Shown here: positions 1 to 8,185 of the stretch, in pieces
Numbering within the stretch: position 1 is the first letter of the stretch
Layout: each line of letters starts with the position of its first letter
Source of the DNA: Pseudonocardia sp. HH130630-07
Lineage (GTDB): Bacteria > Actinomycetota > Actinomycetes > Mycobacteriales > Pseudonocardiaceae
Reading direction: 5' to 3'
NCBI RefSeq assembly: GCF_001698125.1
Contig: NZ_CP013854.1
Coordinates: 806,001 to 870,000 of the forward strand
Length of the DNA: 64,000 nucleotides
Position numbers and translations under genes: made by a program
Notes under the pieces: generated by a model
Told to the model about the DNA's origin: nothing
What the model saw: the letters and a program-made list of their open reading frames with translations, nothing else
Databases searched by the model: none

Positions 1-108
1 GGCTACATCGACCCCGGCCAGGCGCAGCGGCTCGGCGAGGCGCAGCTGGGCTCCGGCTACGGCGAGTACGTCGTGCGCGTGGCCCGCCAGGCCCGCGACC
101 GGAGCTGA
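1..108 (+). CDS. rmlA: Glucose-1-phosphate thymidylyltransferase, C-terminal end (partial)
   Basis: Only the last 35 codons lie in the window; the gene begins upstream of base 1 and stops at the TGA at 106-108. The tail reads GYIDPGQAQRLGEAQLGSG followed by YGEYVVRV, which matches the usual C-terminus of RmlA/RfbA proteins (pattern GxIxxxQLxxLxExLxKSGYGxYL). RmlA makes dTDP-glucose from dTTP and glucose 1-phosphate, the first step of dTDP-rhamnose and related deoxysugars. An RmlC-type epimerase at 4736-5305 and a sugar-nucleotidyltransferase at 5444-6241 support a nucleotide-sugar locus. The identification rests on a short tail, so a related nucleotidyltransferase cannot be excluded. Confidence 0.72.
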   Translation, partial: GYIDPGQAQRLGEAQLGSGYGEYVVRVARQARDRS

Positions 109-136
109 TCCGCCGCCGGCCTGACAGGGTGGGCGG

Positions 137-1879
137 GTGGGCACGACACCGGTACGACGGTTCCAGCGCATCCTGTTCCGGGCCGGGCAGTGGCTGCTCG
201 GCCACCGCGGCGGCCCGGAGCGGGACATCGAGCCGGGCCTCGCGCTCGTCGGGAAGGACGCGGGGACGCACCGGGTCCGGTTGTGGATCGGCACCCTGGT
301 GCACGGCTGCGACGCCGAGACGCTGACCGCGACCGTCACCGTCGGTGGCCCGGCCGGTGACGGTGACGGGGACGCGCGCACCGTCACCACGCTGCACCGC
401 TTCGGGTTCGACGACGAGCGCCCGGTGACCGGCTGGGGCCCCGGGACCCGGTTCTTCCACGGCCACGTCGTCGTCGACGGCCTCGTCCCGGACGCCTGGG
501 GCGAGGCCCGGGTGGAGCTGGACCCCGCGCCGGGGGTGGCGCCCGAGCACCGCACGGCCTCCTGCCGGATCCGGACGCTGCCGTCGCGGATCGAGGTCGG
601 CGGCTCGCTCACCGCGCTCGTCGCGTCCTGCTACGACGCCGACACCGACACGACCGACGCGCTGGACGCGGCGTTCCGGCACCTGCGCGAGCACGTCGCC
701 GCACCCGATCTCGCGCTCCTCACCGGCGACCAGGTCTACGCCGACGCGCCCGCGAAGTTCTACGCCACGATGGCCCGCAGCACGCCGCGCACCTACGGGC
801 TGCTGGAGTACTGGACGTCCTGGGGCATGCAGACCTACGGCGACGACCGGCGCCCGCACCACGGGATGCGGGAGCTGCTGCGGCACGGACCGCACTGGTT
901 CCTGCCCGACGACCACGAGTTCTGGAACAACTGGCCGCACGCCTCGGTGACCGCGCGGCACTCCTACGCCAACATCCGCCGGGCCGGCCGCGGCGGCCTG
1001 CGCCGGATACTCGCCGTGCGGCGCCACCGGCCGGGTGCGGAGATCCCGTACCCGGCCGATCCCGGCCCGCCGCCGTCGGACCCGCAGGTGCAGAGCTACC
1101 ACCCGGCCCACCCCGACGAGTGGGACGCCTGAGGCCGGGCCGCGTTCGACCTGTTCGGCTCGTTCCAGACGCCGAGCGTCCGCGACCGCGACACCGGCCG
1201 GATCACCCGCGGCGCGCTGGACGACGGCGACCCGCTGCGCCCGCCGCGGTCCGGCCCGCCCGGCGAGGTGCACCGCCCGCTGAACCAGGTGGTGCAGCGG
1301 ATCGACCTGGGCGAGGTGCAGATCGTCCTGCTCGACACCCGGACCCGGCGCACCCGGCGCACCGACGACCCGCGCTACTCCGGGTTCGTCGACGCCGCAC
1401 AGCTGGACCAGGTGCTCGCGATCGCCGCCGAGGCCGCGGTGCTGGTGCTGGTCACCCCGCAGCCGATGCTCGTGCCGCCGTACCGGGTCCGCCGGGCGGA
1501 GCGGCCGATCGGCGCCCGGGTCGAGCGCGCGATCGACCTCCAGGTCGCCGACTACCCGCACCAGTACGCCCGGTTCTGGGAGGGCCTCGCCGCCGCCCGG
1601 GACGGACGGCCGACGGTCACCGTCGGCGGGGACATCCACTCCAGCTACATCGGCCACGCACCGTCGCTGCCGCTGCTGGAGATCGTGTCGTCACCGATGT
1701 CGCTGGTCGCCGGGACCACGCTGTTCGAGACCGTCTTCGCCGCGCCGGCGAAACTGCTCCGGGCGCTGTCCGGCGGGTCCGCCCGGCGCGACCCGTACGC
1801 GCCGGGGGCCGTGCTGGCCCGGGTCCCCGACCTGCTCCCCGGCCGGGCCACGACGACCGGTGACGACGTCGCGGTCCTA
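137..1879 (+). pseudogene. PhoD-like alkaline phosphatase, broken by a TGA and an IS
   Basis: The frame opens at GTG 137 and encodes a PhoD-type metallophosphatase. Visible motifs are LTGDQVYAD and PDDHEFWNNWP in the first part and VGGDIHSSYIGHAP in the second. An in-frame TGA at 1130-1132 interrupts it (EWDA, stop, GRAAFDLFGSF); the same frame then runs on without a shift to the insertion sequence at 1880. One base change, TGG to TGA, would explain the stop. The element removes the C-terminus, and no in-frame stop follows it for more than 600 bases. About 580 codons remain, close to the length I expect for the family, so only the end is missing. A GTG at 1268 could restart the second half, but that fragment lacks the first metal-binding motifs. 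Probably non-functional. Confidence 0.85.
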
Positions 1880-2821
1880 GGGCGTGTCTCCCAGATAGGC
1901 GGAGCGGGGTGCGCGATGCTTGATCGGTGCCGCGTACCGCTGTCCTGACTGATGCCCAGTGGGCCCGTCTGGCGCCGCTGTTGCCCTCCTCCGAGGGTCG
2001 TCGCGGGTGCCCGTTCCGCGATGACCGCCGGGTGATCGAGGGGATCATCTACCGGTATCGGTGCGGGCTTCCCTGGCGCGACGCCCCAGCCGAGTTCGGG
2101 CCGTGGCAGACGTTGTGGAAGCGGCACCGCCGCTACAGCGGCGACGGCACCTGGGACCACATCCTGGCTGCTCTTCTGGTCGAGGCCGACGCCGCCGAGG
2201 TGCTCGGGTGGGCGGTCAGCGTGGACTCCACGATCATCCGTGCCCACCAGCACGCCGCGACCCTCAAGCGCGACACAGGGGGCCGGATCGAACTACACGA
2301 ATCTGCTCGCCGAACCAGCAGATCACGCGCTGGGACGGTCCCGCGGAGGGCTGTCGACGAAGATCCACCAGCTCGTTGACGGGCACGGCCGCCCGCTGGT
2401 GGTCCTCCTCGGCCCCGGCCAGGGCGGCGACTCGCCAATGTTTCCGCACCTGATGGCGCGCCTGAGCATCGCCCGACCGGGCCCGGGACGACCCCGGACC
2501 CGGCCTGAACGCGTGCGCGCGGACAAGGCCTACTCCTCACGCGCGATCCGCCGGCACCTGCGCGAGCGCCGGATCATCGCTGTCATTCCGGAGCCCTCTG
2601 ACCAGCAGGGACACCGCAAACGACGGGGCTCACGCGGTGGCCGACCGCCCGCATTCGATCCGGTCGACTACCGAAACCGCAACGTCGTCGAGCGCGGGTT
2701 CTGCCACGTCAAGCAGTGGCGCGGGCTGGCCACCCGTTACGACAAGCTCGCCCTGACCTTCCGCGGCGGCGCCGTCCTGAAGGCAATCGTCACCTGGCTC
2801 CGCGCATTGGGAGACACACCC
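1880..2821 (+). mobile_element. IS5-family (IS427-type) insertion sequence, 942 bp
   Basis: The left end GGGCGTGTCTCCCA and the right end (reverse complement GGGTGTGTCTCCCA) match at 13 of 14 positions, giving clear terminal inverted repeats. TA is present on both sides (1878-1879 and 2822-2823) and the empty site would read CTAG. TA duplication inside a YTAR target is the known habit of the IS427 group of IS5. The only cargo is a DDE transposase in two overlapping frames. Both ends and all catalytic residues look intact, so the copy may be active. It sits at the 3' end of a phosphatase pseudogene. Confidence 0.92.
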
Positions 2822-2824
2822 TAG
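1927..2824 (+). CDS. IS5-family DDE transposase, two frames (probable frameshift)
   Basis: The first frame starts at GTG 1927 (MPRTAVLTDAQWARLAPLLP) and carries the N-terminal domain and the first catalytic Asp in VSVDSTIIRAHQHA. The second frame, one base forward, continues with NYTNLLAEPADHALGRSRGG and contains the second Asp (VRADKAYSSRAIRRHL) and the Glu (NVVERGFCHVKQWRG). The frames overlap between about 2240 and 2379, and a G5 run at 2278-2282 is the likely slip point. The shift is +1 (or -2). The final stop TAG at 2822-2824 is made from the duplicated target TA plus the next genomic G, so the element depends on its target site for termination. Programmed frameshifting is common in this group; a simple mutation is the alternative. 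Confidence 0.85.
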
Positions 2825-2848
2825 CACCCGTCCGGGCCCGGCGCCGGA

Positions 2849-3358
2849 TCAGGAGCCGGACGGACCGCCGTCACGGCGCCGGTCGGCCGGGCCCGAGCGG
2901 CACGGGCCGCGCAGCCGGCGCGTCCGCTCGCGGACCGCCTCCACCACACCGGACCACGGGCGGCGGCCCCGGACCGGCGCACCGTCCCCGGTCCCCGCCG
3001 CCGGCGTCCCGCACCGCCCCCACACCGCGGGCACCGGGTGCACCGGCCAGGGACCGGCGCCGTCGCGCTCACGCCGGGCGACGACGAACAGCTCCACCGC
3101 CCGGTCCGTGGTGCCCTGCTCGGTCGCACCGCCACCGGCCAGGGCGGCCAGCAGCACCCGGACCTGCTCCTCGTCGGCCGGGAGCGCCGCGCCGCGGCCG
3201 ATCTCGTGCACCCGGTGGGCCGAGACGTGCATCGCCCGGCCCACGACGCGCGCCGACCGGCTGCCGTTCCGCACGTGCACGGCGTCGAGCAGCTCGAGCA
3301 GCTCGCGGTGCGGGCCGGCCGAGGGCCAGGACGTCCGGTCGAAACGGCTCGACGGCAC
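2849..3358 (-). CDS. Small HTH-type DNA-binding protein
   Basis: The product is about 169 residues. The N-terminal half (ELLDAVHVRNGSRSARVVGR, then AMHVSAHRVHEI, then ALPADEEQVRVLLAAL) has the pattern of actinobacterial Cro/XRE-like proteins in which a helix-turn-helix is followed by a short helix reached by weighing residues around LP. The C-terminal half is Arg/Pro/Gly-rich and I recognise nothing in it. GTG at 3358 is preferred because GGGAG lies 7 bases upstream; TTG at 3361 is the alternative. Targets are unknown. The gene stands alone between the IS and the SAF-domain oxidoreductase gene and could control the adjacent sugar genes, which is a guess from position. Confidence 0.6.
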   Translation of the reverse strand: MPSSRFDRTSWPSAGPHRELLELLDAVHVRNGSRSARVVGRAMHVSAHRVHEIGRGAALPADEEQVRVLLAALAGGGATEQGTTDRAVELFVVARRERDGAGPWPVHPVPAVWGRCGTPAAGTGDGAPVRGRRPWSGVVEAVRERTRRLRGPCRSGPADRRRDGGPSGS

Positions 3359-3452
3359 CAACGGGCTCCCTCACGGACGATGATCGCTTGATCACGTGTC
3401 GCATATGGAGCCGCCGGTGTTACGCGATTTCGGCGGTATGCGCATAGCCCTT

Positions 3453-4736
3453 TCAGGTGAAGAGCTTCTCCTGCTCCTCGCGCAACGTGTCGATCAGCCG
3501 CCCGGGTGGCAGCGTCACGTCGGCGTAGGTGAGCACCTCGTCCTTCGCGACGTCGCGGACCAGCACGCAGCCCTCGGCCACGCCCATGGGCAGCAGCCGC
3601 TCCGCCCGGGTCACCGGGGCGGCCTCGGCGACGCCGTAGGAGTCGTACCCGCCGAGACCGTCGAGGGTGTGCCCGGCCGCCAGGTCGCGCTTCGCGGTGG
3701 CGACGACGTCGACCCGCTGGCCGCCGGTCGGCGCGAGCGCGGCGTCGGCGAAGTCCACGGCCCGCACGACGGTGTTCGGGACCTCGAAGTGGCACAGGTG
3801 GTACGGCGTGTAGAAGCTGTAGAGCGGGCCCTCGCCCAGCTTGTACAGGTTCAGGTAGTGCTGCTGCTTCGGGTCGTCGTGCGTGCCGAGCACGTAGACG
3901 CCGGGACCGGGCCTGGCACCCACGACGTAGTCGACGACCCCGCCCAGCCCGCGCAGCTCGTCGACGTCGTAGACCTGGGTCAGCTCGTCGACGTGGCCGG
4001 CGTGGTCCCGGCCGTACATGCCGCGCCGGCCCACCGTGAAACCGTGCGCGTTGGCGACGATCGCCTGCTCGAACGACACCTTGGTGCCGTCGGCGAAACT
4101 CGTCACCATGTAGGGGTCCTGGCCCCACTTCTCCGCGAAGCCCTGCTGGGTGGTCGGGTTGCGGTACTCGTCCTGCAGGCCCTTGATGTTGCCCGCGACG
4201 AGCGGCGTGATGCCGATCCCCTTCACGAACCGCAGCAGGTTGCCCTGGACGCCCGGCTGGTCGCCGTCGGCACCGGTGAGCACGACGCCCGCCGCGCGCG
4301 CCCGGTGCGCCAGCAGCGGCCCGACCGTACCGTCCAGCTCGGCGTTCATCGTGACGACCGGCAGGCCGCGGTCGATGGCGGCGACGGTGACGTGCGCGCC
4401 GAACTCGACCGCGCCGGTCACGTCGACCAGCACGTCGATGTTCTCCGCCGCGAGCAGCGCGAACGCGTCGCCGAGCACCGCCGGGGTGCCCGCCGCGATC
4501 GCGTTCTCGACCTCGGCGGTCGTGGAGACCTCGACCGGGGTGCACCCGGCCTCGGTGTAGGCGCGGACCGCGGTCGGCACCGTCCGGTTGGCGATCGCGA
4601 CGACGTCCATGCCGGGCGTGGAGTTGACGATCTGGTTGACCAGGCCGCGGCCCATGAACCCGGCGCCGACCAGGCCCACCCGGATCGGCCGGTTCTCCGC
4701 GGCCCGCCGGGCGAGTGCGGTGTCGAGGATCAGCAT
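3453..4736 (-). CDS. NAD(P)-dependent oxidoreductase with C-terminal SAF domain
   Basis: This 427-residue protein starts with a Rossmann fold (VGLVGAGFMGRGLVNQIV, about residues 19-36) of the homoserine-dehydrogenase/Gfo type and ends with a SAF-like segment (about residues 345-415, containing LAAGHTLDGLGGYDSYG). SAF domains occur in sialate synthase and related sugar enzymes. Its ATG overlaps the TGA of the upstream epimerase gene by one base (TGATG), so the two are translationally coupled. In other genomes, as I recall, this family travels with glucose-1-phosphate cytidylyltransferase and RmlC-type epimerases, as here. The exact substrate is not known; modification of an NDP-sugar is the likely role. 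Confidence 0.8.
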   Translation of the reverse strand: MLILDTALARRAAENRPIRVGLVGAGFMGRGLVNQIVNSTPGMDVVAIANRTVPTAVRAYTEAGCTPVEVSTTAEVENAIAAGTPAVLGDAFALLAAENIDVLVDVTGAVEFGAHVTVAAIDRGLPVVTMNAELDGTVGPLLAHRARAAGVVLTGADGDQPGVQGNLLRFVKGIGITPLVAGNIKGLQDEYRNPTTQQGFAEKWGQDPYMVTSFADGTKVSFEQAIVANAHGFTVGRRGMYGRDHAGHVDELTQVYDVDELRGLGGVVDYVVGARPGPGVYVLGTHDDPKQQHYLNLYKLGEGPLYSFYTPYHLCHFEVPNTVVRAVDFADAALAPTGGQRVDVVATAKRDLAAGHTLDGLGGYDSYGVAEAAPVTRAERLLPMGVAEGCVLVRDVAKDEVLTYADVTLPPGRLIDTLREEQEKLFT

Positions 4737-5305
4737 CAGCGGACCTCGGCCTTCGGGGCCGCGGCGAAGTCCGGGTTGTCGGCCAGCAGCGGCCAGTTGG
4801 CGTCCTTGTCCGAGATCGTCGCGATCTCGATCGGCCACTCGACGCCGATCGCCGGGTCGTTCCAGCGCAGGCCCCGCTCGGCACCCGGGGTGTAGGGCGT
4901 CGAGACCTGGTAGATCGTCGTCGCGTCCGGGGTGAGGGTCAGGTAGGCGTGCGCGAAGTTCCGCGGCACGTACATCGCCCGGTAGTTGTCCTGGGACAGC
5001 TCCGCCCCGAACCACTGCAGGTAGGTCTCGGACTCCGGCCGCAGGTCCACGATCACGTCGAAGACCGCGCCGCGCACGCAGCGGATGACCTTGACCTCGG
5101 CGTTCGGCTCCAGCTGGTAGTGGAAGCCGCGCAGGGTGCCCGTCCCGTGGTTGTACGAGAGGTTGCACTGGGTGATCGTCGGGTCCAGGCCGGCGTCGAG
5201 GAACTCCTGCTCGCAGAACGCACGGGCGAAGAACCCGCGGTCGTCCTCCAGTCGCTTGAGGTCGATCAACGCCGATCCGGCGAGCGGAGTCGGGTGGATG
5301 TCCAT
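4736..5305 (-). CDS. dTDP-4-dehydrorhamnose 3,5-epimerase family protein
   Basis: A 189-residue RmlC-fold protein. Family motifs include the catalytic His in GTLRGFHYQ (His62), the CVRGAVFDVIVDLR strand and the YQVSTPYTPGAERG segment with the conserved Tyr (about 138). RmlC enzymes epimerise C3 and/or C5 of 4-keto-6-deoxy NDP-sugars. ATG 5305 is chosen because the family N-terminus begins there and AGGGG lies just upstream; the frame is open to 5362 but those residues are not typical. It is first in a two-gene unit with the SAF oxidoreductase and divergent from the cytidylyltransferase, 138 bases away. Since the partner makes CDP-glucose, the natural substrate may be a CDP- rather than a dTDP-sugar. 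Confidence 0.85.
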   Translation of the reverse strand: MDIHPTPLAGSALIDLKRLEDDRGFFARAFCEQEFLDAGLDPTITQCNLSYNHGTGTLRGFHYQLEPNAEVKVIRCVRGAVFDVIVDLRPESETYLQWFGAELSQDNYRAMYVPRNFAHAYLTLTPDATTIYQVSTPYTPGAERGLRWNDPAIGVEWPIEIATISDKDANWPLLADNPDFAAAPKAEVR

Positions 5306-5443
5306 GCCCCTAGGGTCGCCCATCGCACCGGATCCGTTGCCTGCACCCCGGACGTGTGTCACCCCTCACGGAAGCGTCACATTCGCACGGGTGGTGAGCG
5401 AGTACCTTGTGGCACGCTTCCCCGCCTCCGACGAAAGGTCCGT

Positions 5444-6241
5444 ATGCACGCCGACACCCCCGTCGTCATCCTCTGCGGAGGCCAGGGCACCCGTATCCGC
5501 GAGGCCAGCGAGAGCCTCCCCAAGGCGATGGTCGAGATCGGTGGCCGGCCGATCGTCTGGCACATCATGAAGCTCTACCGCGAGGCGGGCTTCCGGCGGT
5601 TCGTGCTCTGCCTCGGGTACAAGAGCTGGGCGATCAAGGAGTACTTCCTCGACTACCGCGCCCGGGTCGCCGACTTCACCCTGAACATGAGCGACAAGCA
5701 CAGCATCGACTTCCACGACGGCGACGGCAGCACCGGCGAGGACTGGCAGATCACCTTCGCCGAGACCGGCCTGGAGACCGCGACCGGTGCCCGGGTGCGC
5801 CGGATCCTGCCCTACGTCGACACCGAGAACTTCCTGCTCACCTACGGCGACGGCGTGTCCGACATCGACATCGCGGCGCTGACCAAGGAGCACGAGACCT
5901 CGGGCAAGGTCGGCACCGTCACCGGTGTGCACCCGACCTCGAAGTTCGGCGAGATGCAGGTCGACGCCGACCGCGTCGTCGAGTTCAACGAGAAGCCCAC
6001 GCAGGTCACCGGGTTCGTCTCCGGCGGGTTCTTCGCCTTCCGCCGCGAGTTCCTGACCGACTACCTCGACGACGACCCGCAGCTGTGGCTGGAGCACACC
6101 CCGCTGCAGCGTCTGGCGCGCGACGGCCAGCTCAACGTGCACCGGCACGACGGTTTCTGGTCGGCGATGGACACCTACAAGGACTTCACCTACCTCAACG
6201 AGCTCTGGTCGACGGGCGAGGCGCCCTGGAAGCTCTGGTGA
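5444..6241 (+). CDS. rfbF: Glucose-1-phosphate cytidylyltransferase
   Basis: This 265-residue enzyme joins CTP and glucose 1-phosphate to give CDP-glucose, the entry to CDP-linked deoxysugars. The nucleotidyltransferase signature ILCGGQGTRI (residues 9-18) and PKAMVEIGGRPIVWH are followed by the RfbF-typical LTYGDGVSDID, FNEKPTQVTGFVSGGFFAF and FWSAMDTYKDF. ATG 5444 has GAAAGG five bases upstream. It is divergent from the epimerase/SAF pair. A CDP-glucose 4,6-dehydratase, the normal next enzyme, is not seen in this window. Confidence 0.93.
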   Translation: MHADTPVVILCGGQGTRIREASESLPKAMVEIGGRPIVWHIMKLYREAGFRRFVLCLGYKSWAIKEYFLDYRARVADFTLNMSDKHSIDFHDGDGSTGEDWQITFAETGLETATGARVRRILPYVDTENFLLTYGDGVSDIDIAALTKEHETSGKVGTVTGVHPTSKFGEMQVDADRVVEFNEKPTQVTGFVSGGFFAFRREFLTDYLDDDPQLWLEHTPLQRLARDGQLNVHRHDGFWSAMDTYKDFTYLNELWSTGEAPWKLW

Positions 6242-6248
6242 CACCGGC

Positions 6249-6272
6249 GGCGGGGCCGGTACCGGCCCCGCC
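6249..6272. terminator. Bidirectional hairpin between convergent genes
   Basis: A perfect palindrome with 12-base arms (GGCGGGGCCGGT and its complement, no loop) lies 8 bases after the rfbF stop and 10 bases before the end of the convergent HNH gene. There is no T tract. Position and symmetry suggest termination in both directions. Confidence 0.6.
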
Positions 6273-6281
6273 CACCCGTCG

Positions 6282-6935
6282 TCAGGCCGCGCTCAGCCAG
6301 GGCTCCCACGCCGGGAGCGGCTCGACCGCGAGGACCAGCACCCCGCCCGCGTTGCGGGCCGGCGGCCCCGGCTTCGTGTGCAGCGACCAGCCCAGCTCCT
6401 CGATCAGCCGGTCGGCCTTGCGCGAGTTGCACGCCCGGCAGGCCGCGACGCAGTTCTCCCAGCTGTGCGCACCGCCCCGGCTGCGCGGGACGACGTGGTC
6501 GATGGTGTCCGCCCGGCGGGCGCAGTAGGCACAGCGCCGGCCGTCGCGGCGCAGCACGCCGGCCCGGGTCATCGGGACGGCCCGCCGGTAGGGGACGCGG
6601 ACGTAGCGGCACAGCCGCAGCACCGACGGGGCGGGGAGCGAGAGGCTCTCGGAGTGGAAGGCGGTGCCCTCCAGCGCCTCCTGCAGGCACTCGGCCTTAC
6701 CGGCGAGCAGCAGGCAGACCGCGCGCTTGGACGTGACGACGGCCAGCGGTTCGAAGCTGGCGTTGAGGAGCAGGACCCGGGAGCCGGTCGTGGCCGGCGC
6801 GATCGGTGTCACCCCCGGTACCGCGCCGGGGGCCGGCGGTGCGGTACCCGGTGCCGGACCACGGTCCTCGACCGGTCTGAGATCGACCGGTGGAACGGTC
6901 CCGGCACCCCCGGGGACGGGTTGTCGGTACGGCAT
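6282..6935 (-). CDS. HNH endonuclease family protein
   Basis: The 217-residue product has a complete HNH site near the C-terminus: CAYC (135-138), DH (146-147), Asn161 and CRAC (166-169), giving a zinc-stabilised beta-beta-alpha metal nuclease fold. Residues 51-125 (SRVLLLNASFEPLAVV onward) match the N-terminal part of a widespread actinobacterial HNH family. The first 50 residues are Pro/Gly-rich and probably disordered. ATG 6935 has GGAGG upstream at good spacing. The family is common on chromosomes as a single gene; its role is not established, and no phage or toxin genes surround it. Confidence 0.85.
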   Translation of the reverse strand: MPYRQPVPGGAGTVPPVDLRPVEDRGPAPGTAPPAPGAVPGVTPIAPATTGSRVLLLNASFEPLAVVTSKRAVCLLLAGKAECLQEALEGTAFHSESLSLPAPSVLRLCRYVRVPYRRAVPMTRAGVLRRDGRRCAYCARRADTIDHVVPRSRGGAHSWENCVAACRACNSRKADRLIEELGWSLHTKPGPPARNAGGVLVLAVEPLPAWEPWLSAA

Positions 6936-7040
6936 GCGACCACCTCCGCGACAGCTCGAGGTCCGTGCTGTAGTCGACCATACGGAAGTCCGGTAACGCG
7001 AGTGTGATAGCGAGGTCGCCGCGGGGTGTCCGTCCGGGGT

Positions 7041-8153
7041 TCAGGCCCCCAGCGCCCCCGTCACGTCGGCCACGAGGTCGTCGGTGTCCTCGACCCCGCA
7101 GGACAGCCGGACCAGGCCGCCGGGCACCGCGTCGCCCCAGCGGGCGCGCCGGTCGGCGGCCGTGCGGAGCCCCCCGAAGCTGGTCGCCGAGTCCACCAGC
7201 GTGCTGCGGCGCAGGAACTCCGACACCGCGGGCACGTCGCGCAGGGTGAACCGCAGGACCCCGTTCCAGCGCCGCATCTGCCGGCTCGCCAGCGGGTGCG
7301 ACGGGTCGTCGGCCAGACCGGGCCAGCGCACGTCGTGCACGCCGGGGGTCTCCCGCAACGCCAGCGCGAGCGCGCGGGCGTTCTCGGCCTGGCGGGCCAG
7401 CCGCAGGTCGAGGGTGCCGAGCCCGCGCAGCGCCAGCCAGGTCTCCATCGGCCCGGCGATCGCGCCGCCCCGGGTGCGGAAGCCGCGGACCCGCTCGGCG
7501 TGCAGCGGGTCGGCCGCGGTGACGTGCCCGATCAGCAGGTCGCCGTGCCCGGCGAGCGCCTTGGTGTCGGAGGCGACCACGAGATCGGCGCCGAGGTCCA
7601 GCGGGCGCTGGCCGAGCGGCGTGGCCGTGGTGTTGTCGACGGCGACGACCGCACCGATCCCGTGCGCGGCCGCCGCGACCGCGGCCACGTCGCACACCTC
7701 CAGCCCGGGGTTGGACGGCGTCTCCAGCAGCACCAGCCCGGGCCGGTGCTCCGCGATCGCCGCGATCCAGTCCCCCGCGGTCGAGCAGTACCCGACCGGC
7801 ACGCCCAGCGGTGCGAGCTCCTCGTCGGCCAGCGCGCGGGCCACGTAGTAGCCGTCGGCGGGCAGCAGCACCCCGCGCTCGCGGGAGCCGAACGCCCGCA
7901 GCACGGCCGCGATCGCCGCCATGCCGGACCCGAAGACCGTGCAGGCGCCGCCGTCCAGCCCGCCGACCGCGGCCTCGTACTCGCGCCAGGTCGGGTTGTC
8001 GGCACGGGCGTAGATGTCGGCCCCGGAGACCGCCTGCTCGGGCAGTCCGAGATGGAACGCGCTGGTCAGGACCGGTCCGTGGTGGACGGGAGCGCCCACC
8101 TCGTGGTCCCGGCCGTCGCCGCCGTGCACGCATCTGGTCCCGTCGCCGCTCAC
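7041..8153 (-). CDS. Cystathionine gamma-lyase/synthase-type PLP enzyme
   Basis: A 370-residue Cys/Met-metabolism PLP enzyme. The cofactor lysine is in SDTKALAGHG (Lys198). The N-terminal GTRCVHGG, the YARADNPTWREYE segment with the phosphate-binding Tyr/Arg, FGSGMAAIAAVL and LLETPSNPGLEV are typical. The family includes MetB, MetC and cystathionine gamma-lyase; in actinobacteria the version with this N-terminus is usually called cystathionine gamma-lyase. Length is slightly short of the usual 380-400 residues. GTG 8153 is chosen because family homology begins there; an AGGG lies upstream. It follows gpsA at 32 bases and may be co-transcribed. Confidence 0.85.
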   Translation of the reverse strand: MSGDGTRCVHGGDGRDHEVGAPVHHGPVLTSAFHLGLPEQAVSGADIYARADNPTWREYEAAVGGLDGGACTVFGSGMAAIAAVLRAFGSRERGVLLPADGYYVARALADEELAPLGVPVGYCSTAGDWIAAIAEHRPGLVLLETPSNPGLEVCDVAAVAAAAHGIGAVVAVDNTTATPLGQRPLDLGADLVVASDTKALAGHGDLLIGHVTAADPLHAERVRGFRTRGGAIAGPMETWLALRGLGTLDLRLARQAENARALALALRETPGVHDVRWPGLADDPSHPLASRQMRRWNGVLRFTLRDVPAVSEFLRRSTLVDSATSFGGLRTAADRRARWGDAVPGGLVRLSCGVEDTDDLVADVTGALGA

Positions 8154-8185
8154 CGCGGTGACCCTACGCGCGGGCCCGGCGTGCG

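Noticed and set aside
1130..1132. TGA as selenocysteine codon
   Set aside because: The enzyme family does not use selenocysteine, the position is not a catalytic Cys, and the gene is also broken by an IS.
2821..4884. 687-codon open frame on the minus strand
   Set aside because: Out of frame with the SAF oxidoreductase and HTH genes it overlaps; its translation is Arg/Ala/Pro/Gly-rich low complexity typical of a high-GC shadow frame.
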